Assembly (NCBI GenBank): GCA_016718845.1
Contig: JADKCK010000005.1
Span: forward strand, 1-64,000
Length of the DNA stretch: 64,000 nucleotides
Origin: Sphingobacteriales bacterium
GTDB lineage: Bacteria; Bacteroidota; Bacteroidia; Chitinophagales; UBA2359
Direction: 5' to 3'
Part shown: positions 42,440 through 50,139 of the stretch, in pieces
Layout: each line of letters opens with the position of its first letter
Numbering within the stretch: position 1 is the stretch's first letter
Made by a program: the position numbers and the translations under genes
The notes under the pieces: generated by a model
What the model was told of the DNA's origin: nothing
Databases searched by the model: none
Seen by the model: only the letters and a program-made list of their open reading frames with translations

Positions 42440-43489
42440 TTATTTTGCTTTTCGTGCTTGTTGTTGGTGTAGTTCCATCAAAAAGCCAATGCCGTAATTA
42501 CCTTTCCAATCAAACACAAAGTTGTCACATTTGCTACCTTCTACTAAACCTGTGTATATGTTTAAACCGGCTGTTTCTTTGGGTCCTTCGGCTTTGGTGT
42601 TTTGTGGCGATGCCAATACGGTGTAACGTTCCGATTTGTCGGTACGTATTTTTTTAGCAAAAGTAAATGGCACACCGCCCAACATAAAGCAATTGGTACG
42701 CATGTCGGTAGGCACTTGGCTTATTTTGCTTATTATGTCTTTTCGTACAACGTTGTCGGGTGTTTTGTCCAAATAATATTTTGAACCGTAAGATTCTAAG
42801 CCTTGTTTTTTGCCATTTTTCATCCACGATATTTTGGTGTTTCCGCTACCAATATCTACCATAAACGAGTTGTCGCGAAACTCCTTAGGTACTACAGCTT
42901 GGTAGGCATAGATACCTTCTTTTTCGGGGGTTACGGTGTTAATAAAGTAGCCCATTTTGCTCAACTCGGCTTTAATGGTGGCGGTGATGGCTTCTTTGGC
43001 AGCACCCGAGCTAATTACAAAGTGTATTTTTTTGCCCGATACGCCATATTTGTTAATTAGGTCTTGTATTGCTAAGGCTAATTTTTCGCGGATATTGGCA
43101 GGTGTAGCTAGTCCGTCTTTTAGAAAGCTGGTTCCCCATTCGCCGCCTTTTACCTCCCAGTTTAGGTCGTTGTCAATATTTACGGCAAAGTAGTCAAAAC
43201 TTTCGGCACCCATTTGTACAACACCGTAGGTTTGCCCGTTGGTAGGTGCAGTAGGGGTGTAGTAAAATTTAGCGGTTGGGCTGCTGGTATTGCTGTTAGG
43301 TTTTTCGGTTTGTGTAGGCGATGTTGCATTGCCTTGTTGGTTGGCGGGTGCGGCATCGGGTGTTGTTTGCTCGGTGGTTGTGGTATCTGTTGATACATCA
43401 GAGCTGGGTAAAAAGCGTTTTATTAAAAAAAACAAACCAACAACAATAGCTAATACAAGCAAAAACTTAGAAAATGGTGTTAAGCGCAT
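42440..43489 (-). CDS. Membrane-anchored actin-like (Ppx/GppA- or Hsp70-fold) protein
   Basis: The 349-aa product has one N-terminal membrane helix (about 8-25), a Thr/Ala/Pro/Asn-rich linker to residue 75, and an actin-like ATPase fold domain outside the membrane. The phosphate-binding loop is FMVDIGSGNTKISWM near residue 210. The first loop (YGVVQMGAESFDYFAV) and GGVPF segment fit the ASKHA superfamily, nearest to Ppx/GppA. The second phosphate loop keeps D-I-G-S-G-N-T. If the linker places the domain in the periplasm, ATP would be scarce there, so its topology is a puzzle; no signal cleavage site is seen. It lies 126 bp downstream of a PP2C-like gene on the same strand. The function is unknown. 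Confidence 0.7.
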   Translation of the reverse strand: MRLTPFSKFLLVLAIVVGLFFLIKRFLPSSDVSTDTTTTEQTTPDAAPANQQGNATSPTQTEKPNSNTSSPTAKFYYTPTAPTNGQTYGVVQMGAESFDYFAVNIDNDLNWEVKGGEWGTSFLKDGLATPANIREKLALAIQDLINKYGVSGKKIHFVISSGAAKEAITATIKAELSKMGYFINTVTPEKEGIYAYQAVVPKEFRDNSFMVDIGSGNTKISWMKNGKKQGLESYGSKYYLDKTPDNVVRKDIISKISQVPTDMRTNCFMLGGVPFTFAKKIRTDKSERYTVLASPQNTKAEGPKETAGLNIYTGLVEGSKCDNFVFDWKGNYGIGFLMELHQQQARKAK

Positions 43490-43615
43490 AAATAATTTAA
43501 TTAATGATTAATAATTGATAATCAACGGCAAATTGGCTATTTAGTACTTGCCATTTATTAGGTAAGTTTTGGGTAAAATTTACTTTCAGTTTCCCTCAAT
43601 CTGTTAGCCCACTGT

Positions 43616-45475
43616 TTATTTAGGTTCTTCGGGTTTAGTTTCTTCTGGGGCTGTCGGTGTTGTTTCGCGCGGGGGTAGTGGTGCTGGCGGCGGTGTAACT
43701 GTTCGGGTTGGTGTGGTAGTGGCAGGTGTGCCTGTGTGTGTTTCCGATACACCATATCGCACTACGCCACCTGTACCCGATTGCACAGTACGGTCGCCTT
43801 GTGTTGTTGTGCGGCTGGGCGAGTTATAGATAGGCTCGCCGTAGGTATTGCCATTATAAAAACTGTTGATGCTGTCGTTGGCACGGCGGCGTTTGCGGGC
43901 AGCAGCGGCTTTAAGGGCAGCCGAGTCTATGGCTGGTACAGTAACAGTTGTTGGTGGTGCTTCGGGGGTTGATAATACGGTTCGTGTGCCTGTTTCGGCT
44001 TTGGTGTTGGCTTCTTTTAGGGCTATTTCCAGCGACATGGTATCTTGTTTTAACCGAATATTACACACGTTTATTGCTTTTACGATGCGGGCATTTGTTT
44101 GGTCGAGGTATAAGGCATCAAACAAAAAACCTTTTGCGGTTTCGTATTGTTGTTTTTTTAGCAAGCTGTCGGCAATGCTTAGTAGTTTCTTTTTTTCGCT
44201 ACCTATGGTAAGTTGCAAATCGGCTATTTGTTTTTTTAATGCGGTGTTGGTGGTATCTAGCTTAAATGCATCGTCGTAGGCTAGTTTAGCTTTTAACAAA
44301 TTGCCTTTATCTAGCCATTTTTTAGCTTCTCGTTCGGCAAGGTCTTGTTTATTAGCCAATAATTTTTGTTGAGCAATACCTTTGAGCGAGTCGGGCACTG
44401 CCAGTAACAATGCTGCCTCAAGTTCGGATATGGCACTTTCGTAGGCTCCGGCTTGGTTTTGTGTTTCGGCTTGTTGTAGGTGTTTAGCAAAAACCTTATC
44501 GGGTGTTGAGGTATACATTTTATATAGTAACAAGCCACCCACCACTAATAAGGCTAAGGCAGCAATACCTAAATTGCGAAGCATAGCAGGGTTAATGTTT
44601 ATACTAGGCATTTTTAATTTGCTTTCGCGCGGCATTTCTATGGCACCAGTTGGGTTTTTGGGTGGGTTTATTTGCCCCGTTACTGGTTTTTGTGCTACAT
44701 TAGTAGGTTGTTTATAAACAAGTTGTGGCTTGACTTTAAAAGGCGATTTTTCGATTTGTAACAAAATAGCCGAATAATTACCCTGCGATGATTTTGCACA
44801 TTCGTCTTTTATTTTCGAGGCAATAGCTCGATTGGTACTGTCGGCATTATCCGTCTGAGAAAAAAGATAGCGAACGTGGCGGTCGTCTATGGTTTCGGTT
44901 ATACCGGGCGAGCAAACTAAAAAATAATCGTTAGCTAATACATCGGTAAGGGTGGTAACACTTGCCCACGCCGAGTCAACGGCACTAATAGAACGCGGTT
45001 TTGTGCGGGCATTGCCGCGGGGGTCCCAGTTGCTAACAATATGGTCTTCGGTACGATAAACTATTTCGCCGTTGCGTATCTGATAGATGCGACAATTGCC
45101 CACCCAAGCTGCCGAAACACTGCCGTCTTCGTTAAAATGAAGTAGTGCTACGCTACCTTCGGTATCCACCATTTTGGGGTTTTGCTGAATATAGTTTTGC
45201 AACTTGCGCTCGGTATGGCGCAGCATATCGTTCATATACACCTGACCCAAACGCTCGGTTTTTAGCGATTTAGATTTGGCAAAATATTCGGCAAAGTGTT
45301 GGGCTATTAGGTTGGCTCCCGCTTCGCTTTTTTCATCTCCGCCATCGCCCGAGCAAATCATAAAAAAACGAGTGTTGGTATTTTGTGAGTTGCTATCCGG
45401 AAAAATAACATTCTCTTTGTACGAACGCTTGCCAGTTTCGCTAAAAGCAATAGGCGATTTGATGGTTGTAAGCAT
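43616..45475 (-). CDS. PP2C-like (probable pseudophosphatase) protein with membrane helix and TPR-like region
   Basis: The product is 619 aa from ATG 45475. Residues 1-235 have the PP2C phosphatase fold, with GSVALLHFNEDGSVSAAWVGNCRIYQIRNGEI and LVCSPGITETI as anchors. The metal-binding motifs are altered. R-x-x-N-E-D reads R-S-Y-K-E-N, D-G-M-G-G reads S-G-D-G-G (42-46), and the final D-N-x-(S/T) reads G-N-Y-S. At least three metal Asp positions are lost. A Lys/Pro linker leads to one membrane helix (about 300-318, LGIAALALLVVGGLLLYKMY). An extracytoplasmic TPR-like helical region (about 325-480) and a Pro/Thr-rich tail follow. It probably senses or binds phosphoproteins. The actin-like gene follows on the same strand. 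Confidence 0.78.
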   Translation of the reverse strand: MLTTIKSPIAFSETGKRSYKENVIFPDSNSQNTNTRFFMICSGDGGDEKSEAGANLIAQHFAEYFAKSKSLKTERLGQVYMNDMLRHTERKLQNYIQQNPKMVDTEGSVALLHFNEDGSVSAAWVGNCRIYQIRNGEIVYRTEDHIVSNWDPRGNARTKPRSISAVDSAWASVTTLTDVLANDYFLVCSPGITETIDDRHVRYLFSQTDNADSTNRAIASKIKDECAKSSQGNYSAILLQIEKSPFKVKPQLVYKQPTNVAQKPVTGQINPPKNPTGAIEMPRESKLKMPSININPAMLRNLGIAALALLVVGGLLLYKMYTSTPDKVFAKHLQQAETQNQAGAYESAISELEAALLLAVPDSLKGIAQQKLLANKQDLAEREAKKWLDKGNLLKAKLAYDDAFKLDTTNTALKKQIADLQLTIGSEKKKLLSIADSLLKKQQYETAKGFLFDALYLDQTNARIVKAINVCNIRLKQDTMSLEIALKEANTKAETGTRTVLSTPEAPPTTVTVPAIDSAALKAAAARKRRRANDSINSFYNGNTYGEPIYNSPSRTTTQGDRTVQSGTGGVVRYGVSETHTGTPATTTPTRTVTPPPAPLPPRETTPTAPEETKPEEPK

Positions 45476-45548
45476 AATTACTAATTGTTTATTTAACAAT
45501 GCAGTTGTTCAAAACGCGCTAATTTTTAATTACACGTAAATCAAGCTG

Positions 45549-45582
45549 CAAAAATACGCTTTTTACACGATAACAGAACAAA
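45549..45582 (-). promoter_or_regulatory. Promoter of the PP2C-like/actin-like operon
   Basis: On the minus strand, TTTG (45579-45582) and TATTTTTG (45549-45556) are 22 bp apart. They lie about 75 bp before the ATG at 45475. Confidence 0.6.
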
Positions 45583-45610
45583 AAAATGTTGAAATTGCAC
45601 TAAAAAGTAA

Positions 45611-45643
45611 AAATCCCGCTAAATACTAGTATTAGCGGGATTT
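45611..45643 (-). terminator. Terminator of tRNA-Lys
   Basis: AAATCCCGCTAA and TTAGCGGGATTT form a stem about 21 bp past the tRNA 3' end, followed on the minus strand by TTTTTACTTTTT. Confidence 0.88.
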
Positions 45644-45663
45644 GAAAACTATAAAAAGCGAGG

Positions 45664-45736
45664 TGATCCCGCTGGGATTCGAACCCAGGGCCCATACATT
45701 AAAAGTGTATTGCTCTACCAGCTGAGCTACGGAATC
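45664..45736 (-). tRNA. tRNA-Lys (anticodon TTT)
   Basis: On the minus strand the acceptor arms GATTCCG and CGGGATC pair. The D arm GCTCAGCTGGTAGAGC and the T arm with GGTTCGAATCC are standard. The anticodon stem ATACA/TGTAT closes the loop CTTTTAA, giving anticodon TTT. The 3' CCA is not encoded in full (ACCT follows the acceptor stem). Confidence 0.97.
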
Positions 45737-45898
45737 TGCTCTTCCTCCGAATTGCGGTGCAAAGATACGACCGTTTTTTAAACTTGCAATACTATTGTCG
45801 CTTTTTTTTCGTTTTTTACGAAAGTTTTTTCTCTTTAGAGCCTTTTTTACCTAAAAATACCAATTTTGCCTTACCTTTACCTTTTAAATACCTAGCAA

Positions 45899-46723
45899 AT
45901 GAACCAAATTGTCTATTTTTCGCTATTATTTATTGTATTTGATTTACAAAAACTAAATGCACAATCTAATAATCAGCTAATTCCGTTGGATATTGTGCAA
46001 AATTATTTTTCGCCTGATGGTTTTGACAATAAAAATGAGTATATTTGTTGCGGGTTATCCAAAAATTTGGGATTGCCCTACACATGGGGGCAAGTGCTAC
46101 CCCCAAACGCCCAAACTAATTGCCAACTATTGCCCATCGATTCGCTTAATTCGGTGGTTGCCGTAGAAATCAATCACCCATCTTGCCAACAAGATGTGTA
46201 TGTTTTTTTAACTAAATTTGAGGATAGCTGGAAAATGGTGTCTATGCGCAGTATCTCGCAATTAGATATTGTACAGGTAATGTTAGACCGATTAAAAAAC
46301 TCGGAAGCCAGCGACTGGAACCATTTTTATGAGCAAGAAAAACGTACTACCTTTGAGTTTGATTACCACAATACTGCCCTTTGGGTAGCACCCGACAAAG
46401 CAATTATACAACATTTTGAGCAAAATAAAGAAAATTTTGACCAAGCTTTGCAAATTATCAAAAAAAAGGGCTACCTTAACACCAAAATTTTACAAGAAGA
46501 TAAAAGCTTGACCGATATATTAGATAAAATATACCTACGTAATGTTTATTTTGACACCGAACAATGCACCGAATGTTTATTGTTCGAAATTGGCAGTATA
46601 AACCAAAATGGGGTTGGGTATTTTTACCTCGACCCTAAGTATAAAATGCCCACCATGAGCGATAGTTATTTTATTGTGATAAAATCTTTGGGCAATGGTT
46701 GGTTTTTTTATAAAACTACGTAA
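45899..46723 (+). CDS. Exported protein of unknown function
   Basis: The 274-aa product starts with a signal peptide (residues 1-20, ending LNAQS). I do not recognise a family. Cysteine pairs occur at YICCGLSKN, and at QCTECLLFEI near residue 222. The C-terminal part looks beta-rich, ending DSYFIVIKSLGNGWFFYKTT. A TACCTTTA box at 45872-45879 lies 20 bp before the ATG and could be its -7 element. Its stop codon overlaps the -7 box of the next gene, so the two are probably separate units. Confidence 0.7.
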   Translation: MNQIVYFSLLFIVFDLQKLNAQSNNQLIPLDIVQNYFSPDGFDNKNEYICCGLSKNLGLPYTWGQVLPPNAQTNCQLLPIDSLNSVVAVEINHPSCQQDVYVFLTKFEDSWKMVSMRSISQLDIVQVMLDRLKNSEASDWNHFYEQEKRTTFEFDYHNTALWVAPDKAIIQHFEQNKENFDQALQIIKKKGYLNTKILQEDKSLTDILDKIYLRNVYFDTEQCTECLLFEIGSINQNGVGYFYLDPKYKMPTMSDSYFIVIKSLGNGWFFYKTT

Positions 46724-46728
46724 ATTTG
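46721..46728 (+). promoter_or_regulatory. -7 box (TAAATTTG) of the ADP-ribosylglycohydrolase gene
   Basis: TAAATTTG overlaps the TAA stop of the preceding gene. It rules out the in-frame TTG at 46726 as a start and supports ATG 46789. Confidence 0.7.
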
Positions 46729-46788
46729 CACCGATTTCTTTTTCGAGGCAATAAGCTACCTTATTTCAACATTTATAAAATTATTTTT

Positions 46789-47796
46789 ATGCGTAAGTTT
46801 GCAAACGACATACTTTGGGGATTAGTGGTGGGCGATGCATTAGGTGTGCCTGTCGAATTTTTAAGTAGGGAGCAACTGCGCCAAAGCCCAGTAACCGACA
46901 TGATGGGCTATGGTACGCATAATCAGCCAGCAGGTACTTGGTCGGATGATAGCTCGTTGGCGTTTTGCCTTGCCGACAGCCTAAGCAATGGCTATAACCT
47001 TGATGATATTGCCTATAAAATGGTAGCTTGGATAAACACAAACCTTTGGACACCTTACGGCAAAGTATTTGATATTGGCATACGAACCAGCCACTCGCTT
47101 AGTAGATTGTCTTTTTTAATAGACCGACAAGAAATAATCACACCTATTCCTAAACACGAAGCCCGCCGTAACGACAACGGCAATGGCTCGTTGATGCGTA
47201 TTTTACCTTTGGTTTTATCGGTACACAAAAAACCAGAGCTAATGCGCTATCAAATAATAGACGAAGTATCGAGCCTAACACACCCACACCCCATATCTAT
47301 TATTGGTTGTTTTTTATATGTAGAATATGCAATAGCATTGATAGATGGAGCCGATAAATATACGGCTTATCAACAAATGCAAAAAATAGCCGAACAAGTG
47401 CTAAATAACGAACCCGAATTAGAACACTATAAACGAATACTGAAAGGAAATGTTTTTGACCTGCCCGAGTCCGAAATTAGTGCTAGTGGTTATGTGGTAC
47501 ATTGTTTAGAGGCGGCTCTTTGGTGCCTAATAAACAGCAACACCTATGCCGAAACCGTACTTAAAGCAGTTAATTTAGGTTTAGATACCGACACAACAGC
47601 TTGTGTAGCAGGTGGCTTGGCAGGTTTGCTATACGGACACGAACAAATACCCCAAAAATGGATAAACCAAATAGCCCGAAAACAAGATATTGACCAACTT
47701 GCTAACCAATTACAACAGTATTACGAACAACGAATAGGCTATAAAAACAAACGCCCTACTTACAAAGTAGGGCGTTTGTGCTATTTTAATGGATAG
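46789..47796 (+). CDS. ADP-ribosylglycohydrolase family protein
   Basis: The product is 335 aa from ATG 46789. The ADP-ribosylglycohydrolase (ARH/DraG) fold is all-helical with a di-magnesium site. Motifs seen are LWGLVVGDALGVPVEF (9-24), GTWSDDSSLAFCLADSL (near 49-65, metal Ser/Asp/Asp) and NLGLDTDTTACVAGGLAGLLYG (second metal motif, near 262-283). These enzymes remove ADP-ribose from arginine, serine or small molecules; the substrate is unknown. The last 15 codons contain a terminator hairpin, and the 3' end overlaps the fur 3' end by 11 bp. Confidence 0.92.
   Translation: MRKFANDILWGLVVGDALGVPVEFLSREQLRQSPVTDMMGYGTHNQPAGTWSDDSSLAFCLADSLSNGYNLDDIAYKMVAWINTNLWTPYGKVFDIGIRTSHSLSRLSFLIDRQEIITPIPKHEARRNDNGNGSLMRILPLVLSVHKKPELMRYQIIDEVSSLTHPHPISIIGCFLYVEYAIALIDGADKYTAYQQMQKIAEQVLNNEPELEHYKRILKGNVFDLPESEISASGYVVHCLEAALWCLINSNTYAETVLKAVNLGLDTDTTACVAGGLAGLLYGHEQIPQKWINQIARKQDIDQLANQLQQYYEQRIGYKNKRPTYKVGRLCYFNG
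47747..47779. terminator. Terminator hairpin inside the 3' end of the ARH gene
   Basis: ACAAACGCCCTACTT and AAGTAGGGCGTTTGT form a perfect 15-bp stem with an ACA loop. It lies before the ARH stop codon and 7 bp beyond the fur stop, so it may mainly serve fur. Confidence 0.8.
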
Positions 47797-48262
47797 TAAT
47801 CTTATCGGATTCTTTCAAGTTTTTTTCTTTTTGGCAAGTGCTGCAAATGCCATATAGGTTTAACGAATGATGTGTGATGCTAAAATCCAACAACTCGCCC
47901 ACCATTGCTTTTATTTGATGAATACGCGGGTCGCAAAACTCAATTACTTTTCTACATTCGATACAAATAAGATGATCGTGTTGTTTATAACCATAAGCTT
48001 TTTCGTATTGAGCCACATTTTTACCAAACTGATGCTTTGTAACCAAATCGCAGGCAACCAACAACTCAAGGGTATTGTAAACCGTAGCACGGCTAACATT
48101 GTAGTGGTTGTTTTTCATCTGAATATATAAAGTTTCGGCATCAAAATGATCGCTTCGGTTATATATCTCTTCCAACACCGTATACCGCTCGGGTGTTTTG
48201 CGCTGACGATTTTTCTCTAAAAATGTAGAAAAAATATTTTTTATCTCATTTATATCTTGCAT
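47786..48262 (-). CDS. fur: Fur family transcriptional repressor
   Basis: The product is 158 aa from ATG 48262. An N-terminal winged helix (RKTPERYTVLEEIY, SRATVYNTLELLVACDLV) is followed by the metal-binding dimerisation domain. The HDH motif (His95, His97), C-x-x-C (Cys100, Cys103) and C-terminal CSTC supply regulatory and structural metal sites. Fur, Zur and PerR cannot be separated safely; general Fur-type iron control is most likely. It lies 64 bp downstream of accD on the same strand. The longer frame to 48346 adds residues overlapping the accD end and is rejected. Confidence 0.9.
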   Translation of the reverse strand: MQDINEIKNIFSTFLEKNRQRKTPERYTVLEEIYNRSDHFDAETLYIQMKNNHYNVSRATVYNTLELLVACDLVTKHQFGKNVAQYEKAYGYKQHDHLICIECRKVIEFCDPRIHQIKAMVGELLDFSITHHSLNLYGICSTCQKEKNLKESDKITIH

Positions 48263-48326
48263 GAAAATTATTAACAAAAATGATTGGAACAAAAAAGTGC
48301 TAAATTTTATCAAACCCAAACAGACA

Positions 48327-49172
48327 TTAATTAGCAAAATAGCCAAACAGTTCGCTAAGTTTATCTTTTAGGTTTTTTCGATGCACAATAAGGTCTAAAA
48401 AACCATGCTCTAACAAAAACTCCGAGGTTTGGAAACCAGTAGGCAGGTCGCGGCGTATAGTTTCTTTAATAACCCTTGGTCCGGCAAAGCCAATTAGGGC
48501 GTTAGGTTCGGCAATGTTAAGGTCGCCCAACATAGCAAACGATGCGGTAACGCCGCCTGTTGTAGGGTCGGTCATTAGCGATATATAAGGTAAGCCAGCC
48601 GCCTCGAGCAGGGTAAGTTTAGCAGCCGTTTTTGCCATTTGCATCAACGAAAAAGCCGACTCCATCATGCGCGCTCCACCCGATTTGGAGATGATAAGCA
48701 AAGGCAATTTATGTTCGATGCAATAATCTATCGAACGCGAAATTTTTTCGCCTACCACAACACCCATCGAGCCACCAATAAACGTAAAATCCATGCACGA
48801 TACTACTGCCTCTGTACCATTTATTTTACCAACGCCTACCTGCATGGCATCGTCTAGTTTGGTCTTTTTTTGCGAAGCCACCAAACGTTTTTTGTACGGC
48901 ACCGAGTCGGTAAAATCTAAGGTATCTTTGGCAACTAAATTGTCGAACAAGCGGCGGCATTGCCCATTGTCAAACAAAATCTCGAAATAATCGTTCGAGC
49001 CAATGCGGTCGTGATAATCACAGTTGCTGCAAACAAAGGCATTTTGACGATGTGCTTTTGTAGTAACCGTAGTTTTACACTCCGAACATTGATGCCATAA
49101 ACCTTCGGGTGTTTCTTTTTTGTCGGTTGTTTTGGTATTAATACCACGGGTAATTCGTGTAAACCAGTTCAT
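48327..49172 (-). CDS. accD: Acetyl-CoA carboxylase carboxyltransferase subunit beta
   Basis: The 281-aa product matches AccD over its full length. It has an N-terminal zinc ribbon (Cys29, 32, 48, 51) and the carboxyltransferase core: MDFTFIGGSMGVVVGEKI, SGGARMMESAFSLMQMAKT, DPTTGGVTASFAMLGD, LIGFAGPRVIKETI. With AccA it transfers carboxylate from biotin to acetyl-CoA in the cytoplasm, the first step of fatty acid synthesis. The start ATG is 49172, about 135 nt downstream of a TATCTTTG box. fur follows downstream. Confidence 0.95.
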   Translation of the reverse strand: MNWFTRITRGINTKTTDKKETPEGLWHQCSECKTTVTTKAHRQNAFVCSNCDYHDRIGSNDYFEILFDNGQCRRLFDNLVAKDTLDFTDSVPYKKRLVASQKKTKLDDAMQVGVGKINGTEAVVSCMDFTFIGGSMGVVVGEKISRSIDYCIEHKLPLLIISKSGGARMMESAFSLMQMAKTAAKLTLLEAAGLPYISLMTDPTTGGVTASFAMLGDLNIAEPNALIGFAGPRVIKETIRRDLPTGFQTSEFLLEHGFLDLIVHRKNLKDKLSELFGYFAN

Positions 49173-49307
49173 GTATAATGTGTGATTGTAAGGATTGTAT
49201 AGTTATAAAGTTATTGTTCAATGAATATTTATTTAAATTGCTTGTGAATTTTCATTGTTGATAATAACTAATATTTACAAAGATTAGCTAAAGTTGTTAA
49301 AGTGTTG

Positions 49308-49315
49308 CAAAGATA
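49308..49315 (-). promoter_or_regulatory. -7 box (TATCTTTG on the minus strand), likely for accD
   Basis: CAAAGATA on the plus strand is the reverse complement of TATCTTTG. It implies a leader of about 130 nt before accD. The 404-bp divergent gap holds this and the promoter at 49484; nothing else is seen. Confidence 0.5.
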
Positions 49316-49483
49316 CACCATTTTGCCAACACCTAAGCTATTAATCAACAATATCCGCAAAAAAATACCCAAAATCAATCATCAAAAAAACAACTTTATT
49401 TGTTGGATAATCAAATAGCCTAAATTTTGGCAAAATTTACACTTTAAACTGCCTACATTTACCAAATATCTACCAAAAAGACG

Positions 49484-49491
49484 TAAATTTG
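49484..49491 (+). promoter_or_regulatory. -7 box (TAAATTTG) before the DUF4920 gene
   Basis: TAAATTTG matches TAnnTTTG, 86 bp before the ATG at 49577. Confidence 0.6.
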
Positions 49492-49576
49492 TGCTAATTA
49501 TTGCCTTGTGTGCAAGTTTAATACAATCAAATCAATATCAGTTTATATCAAAAAACTTAAAAATAAATTCAATACC

Positions 49577-50060
49577 ATGTTTCGTAACACAACTTACGCC
49601 TTCCTTTTTTTCGTTCTTATTAGCCTAATGGCTTGTAACAGTACAAAAAATACTATACAAGGCGATGGCGTACACTTTGGTAGAACAATTGATGCCAAAA
49701 ACGCCCAAACTGCCGATGCCGTAGTTGCCCAAATGCAAAAGACAATAAAACCGAAATGAAAGCAAAATAAAAGGCAAAGTAGAAGCAGTTTGCCAATCAA
49801 AAGGCTGCTGGATGATGCTAGAACGAACCGAAGGCGAACCTATGCGCGTGAAATTTAAAGACTATGCCTTTTTTATGCCCAAAGATTTGGCAGGCAAAAC
49901 CGTAGTTGTCGAGGGTATCGCCACCGTCGAAACGGTATCGGTAGATTTGCTGCGCCACTATGCCGAAGACGAAGGTAAAACCGAAGAAGAAGTCAACAAA
50001 ATAATCACCCCAAAAACCGACATCTCGTTTATGGCAGATGGCGTACTGATTGTTAAATAG
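49577..50060 (+). CDS. DUF4920 lipoprotein (two one-base deletions)
   Basis: Repaired, this is a protein of about 161 aa. It has a lipobox signal (FVLISLMAC) and a DUF4920 domain: IKGKVEAVCQSKGCWMMLER, MRVKFKDYAFFMPKDLAGK, then a strand-rich end ISFMADGVLIVK. The C..KGCW motif is the family hallmark. The printed sequence has a stop at 49759. Adding one A to the run near 49738 and one A to the run near 49766 restores a single frame through the family core, so the break is probably a sequence error. The role is unknown; members are small extracytoplasmic proteins. The PorE-like gene follows 80 bp downstream. Confidence 0.8.
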
Positions 50061-50139
50061 GCTACGCAATTTTTAGTAATAAAAAACGTTCACTATACTC
50101 GCCGTTTAACACTCGTTTTATCCTATTTTACAACTGCTT

